Below the pieces are notes generated by a model. The model saw nothing but the letters and a program-made list of their open reading frames with translations, did no database searches and was not told where the DNA came from. A stretch of DNA of 64,000 nucleotides, taken from NCBI RefSeq assembly GCF_036492835.1, contig NZ_AP025314.1, positions 3,080,010 through 3,144,009 of the forward strand, read 5' to 3'. Each line of letters starts with the position of its first letter. Position 1 is the first letter of the stretch. The position numbers and the translations under genes are program-made. Below, in pieces: positions 45,677-53,553 of the stretch. The DNA comes from Fulvitalea axinellae. GTDB taxonomy: Bacteria; Bacteroidota; Bacteroidia; Cytophagales; Cyclobacteriaceae.

Positions 45677-48109
45677 TCAAACATGCTTTAATTTCGCAAA
45701 ACCTTCCGTCTCGACTTTCTTTTCCTTCACATCCCCCGTAAAGTTCACGACAGATACGCCATCGGCGAAAACCTTTAGGAAACGGCTGACATTCACCGAA
45801 ACCTTCGACGAAATTCTCGCAACCACATACACCACTTCGCTAGACATTTCCAAAGCATTGACCTTGGCCGTTTCCGAAGCGTCCACTTGCAACTTATCAC
45901 AAGAACCGCTCACTGTTACGCTGGATAATTCCGTACTGTTAATCTCAACATATCGGCAGTCAATATCCTCCACTTCCACATCACTTCTATTGTGCGTATT
46001 GATCCGAAAAGATTTCGATTCTACTCCGTAAATAAGCACCTCTGCTTTGCCCAAAGCTCTTACGTCCTCAAGAGAAGGCACATACACTTTCACTTTTAAC
46101 TTCCCACCTGATGAAGCTGCGTTCCTAAATTGTTCCGAAGAAGCGTCAAGAGTCAACCTTTCTCCATTATGTTCGAAGTCCAAGGCTTCTAGTTGGCCAC
46201 TTTGGCCCTCGATTTCCATTCTACAGTGAACACCCCGCTCGACAACCACACTGATATCGCCATCCACTTCCAGTTCCGAAAAATCCCTAAATTTCACCGT
46301 TTTACGCGTATTATCACTGGCGTCGCAAGTCACACAAAGCAACTGATTGTCCCTACCAAACGCCCAAGTGTTAGCCGTCAACTGACTGTTTGAGCGCCTG
46401 TCAATATTGCCCCGTAAGAGGTGAACAAGGTTTTCCCCAACCGTAAACTTTTTCCCAACAGGAATATAGATAGTGGTATGCACATTCTGGAAAGCGTATT
46501 TCGCTCCTTCCACAAACGTTAAATTCGAATCAAAATACAGCTCGTCTCCCTCCAACGCGACATTGTACTTAGCCATTTCAGCGTTTTCCAAAGCGCCTCT
46601 CCTGGTCCTTCCTTGGGCCGTAAACTCTTTCATAATCTGGATATCCGAACCTTGGTAACCTTTGATTCTCACATCCGCCATCATAGGCTCAGGGTACCCT
46701 ACCTCTCGCAGACGAAGTTTCAGCAACCCTTCGTTGGGAAACGGAATCGTTTCGCTGATTCGCTTCGTGGACCTATCGTCAAATTCCATCACCGTACGGG
46801 GGATAAAAATCCCCATTCCTATCAGACTCAAAGCCCATAAGCCAACGAATGACCAAACCGTACCACTCTTCAGACTAATCCGCTTAGTCAACATCACGAT
46901 ACTGCCCATTATCACAAAAACCAACGGTAGCAAAATCGCAAAGAATATCGAAATCACTCCCCAAGCCGGAAACGAAGCCCTGATAATCGACATCGGGTAG
47001 TCTTCCCCATTAAAGAAAACCGCCGAATCAAAAATTCCCAGGTACGCTCCCGTAACAGTCACCAAAGCCACTACTCCAAGCAAGCCAAAGAGGCCCAATG
47101 CCGTTCCGAAAACAAAACGGGCCATCTCAAAAATCACTTTAAGCACAGGCGAGAATATGTCGCCGATTCCTTTGAAGAAATTCTTCAGAAAACCGATCGG
47201 AACCAATATTATCTGACTAGCTACTCTACCGAATCGACCAAGCCCCGCCGAAATACGCTCATTCTTCAAACTATCGCTTTCCAAGCTTTTCTTTATCCTT
47301 GCCTCGATATTAGTCAAGGTTACCGGATCTCCTTTCATCTGAACCTTCTCCGTGATCGAGTTCGCCTCCGGCAAAATTATCCAGAGAATGATATACAATA
47401 CAGGACCGGAAAGCCACAGAAACAACGAAATCACGAAAACCAAGCGAACGATAACCGGATCAATGCCGAAATATGACGCTATTCCGCTAGACACCCCGCC
47501 CAAAAGCTTATTGTCCGGATCCCGAAACAGCTTTTTGTGCTTATCATTTGACTTCAGGTCAAAAACCGGAGGAAGCGCGATCCACAGCGCCACATAAGCC
47601 AAAAGCAACGGAGTCATAATCGGCCAGTTGAACGAAGTGCCCAACAGTCCCAACAGAAAAATAAGCCTAAACCAAAGCGGATCAACATTGAAATAATGCC
47701 CCAAGCCCGAAAACACGCCACCGAGCAATTTCCGCTTCATATCCCTGCAAAGCGACGCCGGACGCGAACGCCCCTCTTCCTCGATTCCCTGATACACGTC
47801 TTCCGCAAACGGGCTGTCCTCATCCTTTACAGGAGGAGTCTCTCCCACCGCTTTAAAATCTTCCACGCTTCCCATCCGGGTGATCAAGTCATCCACGTCC
47901 TCTCGGTTGATCACCTGCTTGGTCTTGTTGAGTTTCGACAGAAAGATCTCCGCAATCCGGTTTTCGATGTCCTCTATAATCTCGTGACTGTCTTCAAACG
48001 AAGAAAAGTAACGGTTAATAGAACCCAAATACCGGTTTAACCGCTCGTAACCGTCCTCCTCCACATGGAATATGATGCCGCTTATACTGATGCTAATGTT
48101 CTTTTTCAT
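45677..48109 (-). CDS. PspC domain membrane protein with DUF2807/DUF4097-like C-terminal beta-solenoid
   Basis: An 810-residue inner-membrane protein. A cytoplasmic N-terminal domain (~1-95, 'ISISGIIFHVEEDGYERL') is followed by two PspC domains ('KRKLLGGVFSGLGHYFNVDP' at ~125 and 'DNKLLGGVSSGIASYFGIDP' at ~198). Several more membrane spans follow (~330-440), then a large extracytoplasmic domain with adhesin-head-like repeats of the DUF2807 type ('KVYVPSLEDVRALGKAEVLI', 'INTHNRSDVEVEDIDCRYVE'). PspC proteins take part in envelope-stress responses. The start overlaps the PadR gene stop (ATGA), so the pair is co-translated and the membrane protein is probably under PadR control. Confidence 0.88.
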   Translation of the reverse strand: MKKNISISISGIIFHVEEDGYERLNRYLGSINRYFSSFEDSHEIIEDIENRIAEIFLSKLNKTKQVINREDVDDLITRMGSVEDFKAVGETPPVKDEDSPFAEDVYQGIEEEGRSRPASLCRDMKRKLLGGVFSGLGHYFNVDPLWFRLIFLLGLLGTSFNWPIMTPLLLAYVALWIALPPVFDLKSNDKHKKLFRDPDNKLLGGVSSGIASYFGIDPVIVRLVFVISLFLWLSGPVLYIILWIILPEANSITEKVQMKGDPVTLTNIEARIKKSLESDSLKNERISAGLGRFGRVASQIILVPIGFLKNFFKGIGDIFSPVLKVIFEMARFVFGTALGLFGLLGVVALVTVTGAYLGIFDSAVFFNGEDYPMSIIRASFPAWGVISIFFAILLPLVFVIMGSIVMLTKRISLKSGTVWSFVGLWALSLIGMGIFIPRTVMEFDDRSTKRISETIPFPNEGLLKLRLREVGYPEPMMADVRIKGYQGSDIQIMKEFTAQGRTRRGALENAEMAKYNVALEGDELYFDSNLTFVEGAKYAFQNVHTTIYIPVGKKFTVGENLVHLLRGNIDRRSNSQLTANTWAFGRDNQLLCVTCDASDNTRKTVKFRDFSELEVDGDISVVVERGVHCRMEIEGQSGQLEALDFEHNGERLTLDASSEQFRNAASSGGKLKVKVYVPSLEDVRALGKAEVLIYGVESKSFRINTHNRSDVEVEDIDCRYVEINSTELSSVTVSGSCDKLQVDASETAKVNALEMSSEVVYVVARISSKVSVNVSRFLKVFADGVSVVNFTGDVKEKKVETEGFAKLKHV

Positions 48110-48450
48110 GACGGCTTATTTTTATCGTTGTTAATAATCAGGTTGGCCGAGCGCTCTATCCCCTGCCAAGTCTCATTCATCTGCTCCAAAAGTTCGAAAC
48201 CTGTCGCTGTCAGCGAATAATATTTCCTAGGTGGCCCCGAATCCGACTCCACCCATTTATAGTCCAGCAATCCCGCTTTCCTTAACCTGTTCAGCAAAGG
48301 GTAAAGCGTCCCCTCCACCACCATGAAGTCCGCATCCTTCAATTCGGAGATCAGGCTTGAGGCGTACACCTCTCCCCTAGAGATTATATGCAGTACACAA
48401 AACTCCAAGATGCCTTTCTTCATCTGTATTTTTACATTTTCGATATTCAT
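48106..48450 (-). CDS. PadR family transcriptional regulator
   Basis: A 114-residue winged-helix repressor with the PadR signature ('GILEFCVLHIISRGEVYASS', 'EGTLYPLLNRLRKAGLLDYK', 'PRKYYSLTATG'). It is short, of the PadR-s2 subfamily lacking the C-terminal dimerisation domain, beyond one helix. ATG 48450 is preferred; the longer frame from 48486 adds 12 residues not found in the family. It overlaps the downstream PspC gene by 4 bases, a common PadR-PspC pairing in Bacteroidota. CAGTAC repeats upstream may be its own operator. Confidence 0.92.
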   Translation of the reverse strand: MNIENVKIQMKKGILEFCVLHIISRGEVYASSLISELKDADFMVVEGTLYPLLNRLRKAGLLDYKWVESDSGPPRKYYSLTATGFELLEQMNETWQGIERSANLIINNDKNKPS

Positions 48451-48861
48451 AGTAAAGCGATTCTTTACAGAACTGAATTTTAGCAATGTTACTGGACAAA
48501 AGCCAGTACAGTCGGAGTATACGCCGGCTTTACCCAGCGTCTAAACTTGACCAATTAGCTTGCCTTTCACAGTACTATTATACGAAACAGTACCTTGCAT
48601 AGCCAATTACCTAGCGTAAAAAAATACGAACGGCAAATCACATCCATAAACGGCGCCCCACTGTAAGGAAAATTCAAAAAAAAGATCAGGTGTCACTATC
48701 ATTTCCCAGCCCCAAGTTTAAGCCCTTACATTTGGATCGATAAACTCATAATTTTATTTTTGCATAACATTTATTTCAAATAATAACTTTCCAATTATAA
48801 TCGTAGTGCATGTTTCCTCCTGTTGTCACAAAACAGGATCAACTCACGAAAACCTCCCATT
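48451..48861. promoter_or_regulatory. Divergent control region between padR and the lipoprotein/DUF5723 pair
   Basis: 411 bp without a gene. Three CAGTAC hexamers (48504, 48570, 48588) lie just upstream of padR. The last two are 18 bp apart, which could be a PadR operator for autoregulation. On the right side is the plus-strand promoter at 48731-48762. Nothing else is recognisable. Confidence 0.45.
48731..48762 (+). promoter_or_regulatory. Bacteroidota-type promoter (TTTG-N20-TAnnTTTG)
   Basis: TTTG at 48731-48734 and TATTTTTG at 48755-48762, 20 bases apart, match the -33/-7 consensus of the Bacteroidota primary sigma factor. The predicted start near 48769 leaves a leader of ~93 bases before the ATG at 48862. 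It is the best promoter I found in the window. Confidence 0.65.
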
Positions 48862-50517
48862 ATGAGTCCACACTACTTACGTTACCAGCGACTTACCTTC
48901 CTGCTGGCCATCTCGTTCCTCTTTGGAGCATGCAATGCCCTTATGACAGAAGATCTCGACGGCGTTCAGCTCAAAACTTCGATAGCCTTGCCAATGGGCG
49001 AGACTCAATACACGATCGAAAACCTTCTTGACCAGATGGATGACGAGCTTGCGATTGAAGAAAAGGAAATAGGAGGAAAAAAAGTTCTGCAATTCGCATA
49101 CGAGCAAGATCTCGCCACTGTAGACTTGGGCGATATCGTTAGCGTACCGAACCAATCTTTCCCCGCCAACGGATTTCAAGACATTGAAATCACGCCCGTG
49201 GACATCCCGGTTCCGATTGATCTCACCCTACCTTTACAAGTGGGTCTGGACGAGAGTTGGGACATGGACTTTGGAGGAAACAAACTCGACGAAGCCCGTT
49301 TCAAATCCGGCGTTATCACTATCGAGCTGGCTTCGACAGTTCCAGTGAGATTAGACGCTGATTTTGACTTGCCTTCGCTGAAAACCGGAACATCCGAAAC
49401 GCCTTTCAGCAGGCATATTTCCCTGGAGCCTTTTGGCACCCAAATCATCAGAATGCCACTTGCCGGCAACAAATTCCTCTTCACCGACGAAAACATCGGA
49501 GTCAGAAATCAACTCCAATTTTCTTTCAGCAATTTTGTCCTGAATTTCACAAGCAACACGACAGTCCAAGCCGGATCTGCACTTCGTTTCAGGATTAATG
49601 TCGCCAATGTTGTACCCGACGTATTTCTTGGAAGGTTCGCAAAAAGAGAGATCTCCCTTGACAATCAGTCTATCGATATCGACGTATTTGACAACGAGCT
49701 TTTGGGTAACGTCTTCTTCGCCGACCCAACACTCAGCTTGATCGTAGATAACGGAATCGGGCTTTACATGGCCGCCGATATCCGCTCGATCACAGGTATC
49801 AGCTCAAACGGAACCTTTACAGAAATGGACGGAACCTTCTTTAACGAGGACAATCCGCACGAAATACTCAGGCCCTCAACCAAAGGACAGCAGGTCGAAA
49901 CGGTAATCAGCCTTAACAAGAGCAACTCCAACTTGCCTGATTTCCTTTCCAAAATGCCGAAAAGGCTTATGTTCGACGCCAAATTCCTTACAGGTACCGG
50001 CGAAGACGACAACTTGCCACAAGAGTTTATCGACTCTAACACCACATTGGGCATGAAAGCCCGCGCCGAACTGCCGCTTGACTTGGCTTTGGCCGGATTC
50101 ACTTACACTAACACGGCCGAAGCTGAGGACTTTGACGAGGAAGACGCCGAAAACATAGAGGAAGCTTTGTTGAAAATCACAACCAGCAACAAAATTCCGA
50201 TTGGCATGAAATTGCAAATCAATTTCCTTGACGCCCAGAAGAAGCAGGTCGCCACTTTATTTGACGAAAACACCGACAACACCATCATCAAAGCCGCACA
50301 AACCGGGTCTGACGGATTCGTGACCGAGGCTACAAAACAAGAGGCCCGCATTTACATGGGCCGTGAGCTTATCGACAAGCTCCCGGATGTAAAGCACTAC
50401 GAAATAGTATTGACTATCGAGACAGGAGGTTCCGATCCCGTTAAGTTCGAAAAGTCGAACACCATCGACATTCAGCTTGCCGTGCAAGCCAAATTCAAGG
50501 TCAACGAAGACATTTAA
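48862..50517 (+). CDS. Lipoprotein of unknown function, partner of the DUF5723 barrel gene
   Basis: A 551-residue lipoprotein (lipobox FGAC, then 'NALMTEDLDGVQLKTSIALP'). I take ATG 48862 because it begins the signal peptide properly; the TTG at 48823 adds 13 unrelated residues. The mature protein looks all-beta, with long Ser/Thr/Asn-rich strands and an acidic segment 'EAEDFDEEDAENIEEA' (~435-450). I do not recognise a family. It lies 12 bases before the DUF5723 gene. The pair suggests a lipoprotein anchored next to, or assembled with, an outer-membrane barrel. Confidence 0.8.
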   Translation: MSPHYLRYQRLTFLLAISFLFGACNALMTEDLDGVQLKTSIALPMGETQYTIENLLDQMDDELAIEEKEIGGKKVLQFAYEQDLATVDLGDIVSVPNQSFPANGFQDIEITPVDIPVPIDLTLPLQVGLDESWDMDFGGNKLDEARFKSGVITIELASTVPVRLDADFDLPSLKTGTSETPFSRHISLEPFGTQIIRMPLAGNKFLFTDENIGVRNQLQFSFSNFVLNFTSNTTVQAGSALRFRINVANVVPDVFLGRFAKREISLDNQSIDIDVFDNELLGNVFFADPTLSLIVDNGIGLYMAADIRSITGISSNGTFTEMDGTFFNEDNPHEILRPSTKGQQVETVISLNKSNSNLPDFLSKMPKRLMFDAKFLTGTGEDDNLPQEFIDSNTTLGMKARAELPLDLALAGFTYTNTAEAEDFDEEDAENIEEALLKITTSNKIPIGMKLQINFLDAQKKQVATLFDENTDNTIIKAAQTGSDGFVTEATKQEARIYMGRELIDKLPDVKHYEIVLTIETGGSDPVKFEKSNTIDIQLAVQAKFKVNEDI

Positions 50518-50529
50518 GCGACACCATCC

Positions 50530-52050
50530 ATGAAAAATATAAAAAGACTTTTACAGCTTACGCTTTGCGCCTTGGCCTTTATTATGGTTTCCAACACGGC
50601 ACAAGCGCAGTATGACTTGACGCTTTACAACATAGGCAACCGACTGCCTCAAGGCAACCGGCTGAACCCGGCTTTCTTCCCGGACTCACGAATGTATTTG
50701 GGATTACCTGTAGTCTCCGGAACCTCTGTCAACGTAACCAGCGGTTTCAGCCTCAGCGACGCAATACGGGAAAACGGCCAAAACAGCAACGTTCTGGACC
50801 TGAATTACCTTTTGGAGAATATCTCCGAAAACGAATTCTACGCCCAAAAGCTTCACTTCCCTCTTCTCAACCTCGGTATCCGCTCCAAAAGAGCCTATTT
50901 CACGTTCGATATCAATTACAGGCACGAAGGAGGCATGAACCTGCCCAAAGACCTCTTGGCCACATTAGCCAGAGGTAACGGACATAACGGCGATTACAAA
51001 GAGGCCGCTACAAAAGGCTTTGTGGACCAAATCCCGAACGAGGTTCTTGAAACCATGAACTTCGACAATCTGAAGCTTTCCCAGACCTCCTACACCGAAA
51101 TCGGATTCGGATACGGCAGGCGTTTCGGCGACCGTCTTCATTTAGGCGCAAAAGTCAAATTCCTTTGGGGACACGCGAATATCGAAACCGAGGGACTCGA
51201 AGGCCAATTGGTAACACGCCCGTCAAATTACGCCCTGAGGATGAATCTCGGCAGTTCGCCTGTTATCCGCACGGCCGGCATCATGGCCCTGTCTGACGAT
51301 AGCGAAAGCGAATACGATGATCCGATGGATTACATACTGGAAAGCAGAAACTTCGGTATGGGCTTCGACTTTGGCGGACTTTTCAGACTCGACGACAAAT
51401 GGAGCTTCTCGGCCTCATTGGTGGATGTCGGGTATATCACTTGGAAAGACGACATCAAAAACACCCATCTCGAAAACGCCTACGAAGCAAACGGCGAAGA
51501 CATCGACCGCTTCTTCGAGCTTAAAGCCGAATATGATGACGATTTCTTCACTTACTTCGTAGATCAACTCGAAGACAAGTACTCTGATCCAGAAGAGAAA
51601 AAAGACAAATACACCACTTGGCTCAACGGCCGTATGTACGCTAACGCTACCTACAAAGTGACCGATTATTTCTCTACGGGCGCTACTTTTGTCGGTCATG
51701 CCTTCGGCGAATCTTTCAATCCAGGCCTTAATGTTTTCGGTAACCTCAGCGTAAAAGAATGGCTCCTCTTCAACGCCAATGTAGGCTATGTCAACAAGTC
51801 ATTCAACAACGTCGGTGTGGGCACAGTCTTCACTGGCGGGCCAGTACAGCTCTTCCTCGCTACCGACAACTTGTTTGGCGCATTGGACCTCAATGAGGCT
51901 CGCCAAGTCGATTTCCGCTTCGGCTTCAACTTTCTTATCGGAAGGAAAAAAGGACGCGAGTGGCGTGACAAACACGAAAGCCAACTCAAAGACTATAGAA
52001 TTGGCTCAAATGAAAACAGCTCAGAAAGCGACTCCGACACCGAGTTTTAA
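50530..52050 (+). CDS. DUF5723 family outer-membrane beta-barrel protein
   Basis: A 506-residue protein with a signal peptide cut after 'TAQA'. The DUF5723 N-terminus is 'LYNIGNRLPQGNRLNPAFFP'. Many alternating amphipathic strands follow ('AYFTFDINYRHEGG', 'FGYGRRFGDRLHLGAKVKFL', 'FGNLSVKEWLLFNANVGYV'), as in porin-like barrels of Bacteroidota. An acidic/charged insert ('YDDDFFTYFVDQLEDKYSDP') sits at ~340. The C-terminal tail after 'FNFLIGRKKGREW' is hydrophilic, with 'SSESDSDTEF' at the end. Function unknown. Co-transcribed with the lipoprotein upstream and closed by a strong terminator. Confidence 0.87.
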   Translation: MKNIKRLLQLTLCALAFIMVSNTAQAQYDLTLYNIGNRLPQGNRLNPAFFPDSRMYLGLPVVSGTSVNVTSGFSLSDAIRENGQNSNVLDLNYLLENISENEFYAQKLHFPLLNLGIRSKRAYFTFDINYRHEGGMNLPKDLLATLARGNGHNGDYKEAATKGFVDQIPNEVLETMNFDNLKLSQTSYTEIGFGYGRRFGDRLHLGAKVKFLWGHANIETEGLEGQLVTRPSNYALRMNLGSSPVIRTAGIMALSDDSESEYDDPMDYILESRNFGMGFDFGGLFRLDDKWSFSASLVDVGYITWKDDIKNTHLENAYEANGEDIDRFFELKAEYDDDFFTYFVDQLEDKYSDPEEKKDKYTTWLNGRMYANATYKVTDYFSTGATFVGHAFGESFNPGLNVFGNLSVKEWLLFNANVGYVNKSFNNVGVGTVFTGGPVQLFLATDNLFGALDLNEARQVDFRFGFNFLIGRKKGREWRDKHESQLKDYRIGSNENSSESDSDTEF

Positions 52051-52064
52051 AATCATTTAATCAC

Positions 52065-52099
52065 AAAAAAGCCGGACGGTTAACCCGTCCGGCTTTTTT
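52065..52099. terminator. Bidirectional terminator
   Basis: A 15-bp perfect stem AAAAAAGCCGGACGG/CCGTCCGGCTTTTTT with a 5-base loop, between the convergent DUF5723 and acidic-protein genes. Confidence 0.95.
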
Positions 52100-52124
52100 G
52101 TTTACTCTTTTCGGTGCTTAGGGC

Positions 52125-52685
52125 TTATTCATCCTCCTCTGTCTCGAAAGAATAAAGTGTTTTATCAAGCTTCAGCGAGTCTTCGTTATAATCCTTGACA
52201 AAGCTTGCGATCACCTTGTCAGTAACTTCCTCCACATTCAAGCTGGCGTCCAACGCCACACCGTACTCGGCACGATTGTCAATCTCCACGTGCTCCGAAA
52301 CCTTAATGTCATCCTCTTCCTCAAGTTGCATGATCACCTCGGCCATAAACAACCCGATTTCCTCTTCCAAGTCGTCTAAATTCCTTAAGTCCCCGTTCTC
52401 GTCCTCTTCGTATTTGATCTGACGATATTCCGGAAACTGCTTGGCCGCCTGATGTTCGGCCACTTCATACAACTGGCTGTTGTAGTGTAGCCTCAAAGTA
52501 TACAAAAACGTATCATAAATCACCGCACGCCCTTCAAAACGTCCGATGAAACGGAAGTGGACAAACTCGTCATTATTATCCTCCGAGTCCACTACCTCAA
52601 ATGTCTTTCCGCTCTTCTGCAATCTCTCCCGCAGGGCGTCTATCTCTTTAGGATCAAATCCCGGATTGTCATATTTGTTAGGCAT
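52125..52685 (-). CDS. Acidic conserved hypothetical protein
   Basis: A 186-residue soluble protein that is strongly acidic (for example 'EEDENGDLRNLDDLEEEIG' and 'QLEEEDDIKV'), with no signal peptide or membrane span. 'GRFEGRAVIYDTFLYTLRLHY' suggests a mixed alpha/beta fold. I do not recognise the family. It is monocistronic, divergent from the FAH-family gene, with 215 bp between them. Confidence 0.75.
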   Translation of the reverse strand: MPNKYDNPGFDPKEIDALRERLQKSGKTFEVVDSEDNNDEFVHFRFIGRFEGRAVIYDTFLYTLRLHYNSQLYEVAEHQAAKQFPEYRQIKYEEDENGDLRNLDDLEEEIGLFMAEVIMQLEEEDDIKVSEHVEIDNRAEYGVALDASLNVEEVTDKVIASFVKDYNEDSLKLDKTLYSFETEEDE

Positions 52686-52900
52686 ATCAAAAGTTCTCTT
52701 CTATGGTTCGTTAGGGTTTTCCGCGCTTCGGGCGTCTTGTCTCTTGTGCCAAAACCGCACCGGACTCCGCCCGCCCGAAAAAGCTTCGAAGCTATAATAA
52801 GCAAAAAAACGATTGTGTAAAAGACCCCTGTTTCGTATTTTTTACATTCCTTCATTCACCAAGCTAGGCAAAGCCCTAGCAACCAATGTTTTGAATAAGC

Positions 52901-53512
52901 ATGAAAATTATAGCGATAGGCAGGAACTACGCCGAACACATCAAAGAGTTGAATAACGAGCGTCCGGAAGAGCCGGTAATCTTCACCAAACCAGACACGG
53001 CCATCCTGAGAAAAAACAATCCTTTTTATATACCGGATTATACAAAAGACGTCCACTACGAGGTGGAGGTTGTCATCAGAATCGATCGTGAGGGAAAAAG
53101 CGTCCATCCGAAATTTGCGCACAAATACTACAGCCAAATCGGTTTAGGAATCGATTTCACCGCTAGGGATATTCAGGCCAAAGCCAAAGAAAAAGGGTTG
53201 CCATGGGATATCGCCAAAGGCTTCAACAGCTCGGCCCCCATTTCGGATTTTTATCCAAAAGAAGAGTTCGGTGACCTTCAGAACCTGGATTTCTCTTTGG
53301 AAAAAAACGGGGAAATCGTACAGCAGGGAAACACCTCGGACATGCTCTGGCCTATTGACGAAATCATCGCCTACGTTTCCAAGTTTTTCGTATTGAAAAA
53401 AGGCGACCTCATTTTCACCGGCACGCCAAAAGGCGTAGGTCCCGTAGCCATCGACGACCGCCTCGTGGGTAAAATCGGTGACCGGGTAATGTTCGATTTC
53501 GAAATCAAATAA
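52901..53512 (+). CDS. Fumarylacetoacetate hydrolase (FAH) superfamily protein
   Basis: A 203-residue single-domain member, like YcgM/FAHD1. Metal ligands are expected in 'YEVEVVIRID' (Glu-x-Glu), and the family signature 'GIDFTARDIQAKAKEKGLPW' and 'FTGTPKGVGPV' are clear. FAHD1-type enzymes act as oxaloacetate decarboxylases or acylpyruvate hydrolases. It is different from the full-length FahA at 13898-15190 and not linked to tyrosine degradation by context. It probably forms an operon with the M23 peptidase and bcp genes (gaps of 41 and 20 bases). Confidence 0.9.
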   Translation: MKIIAIGRNYAEHIKELNNERPEEPVIFTKPDTAILRKNNPFYIPDYTKDVHYEVEVVIRIDREGKSVHPKFAHKYYSQIGLGIDFTARDIQAKAKEKGLPWDIAKGFNSSAPISDFYPKEEFGDLQNLDFSLEKNGEIVQQGNTSDMLWPIDEIIAYVSKFFVLKKGDLIFTGTPKGVGPVAIDDRLVGKIGDRVMFDFEIK

Positions 53513-53553
53513 CGATGTAGTCTAACGTGACCGCACACATCAAGCAACTTGTC

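Noticed and set aside
52901..53512. A second fumarylacetoacetase belonging to the tyrosine pathway
   Set aside because: It is the short FAHD1/YcgM-type protein, lacks the N-terminal FAH domain, and is 38 kb from the pathway genes.
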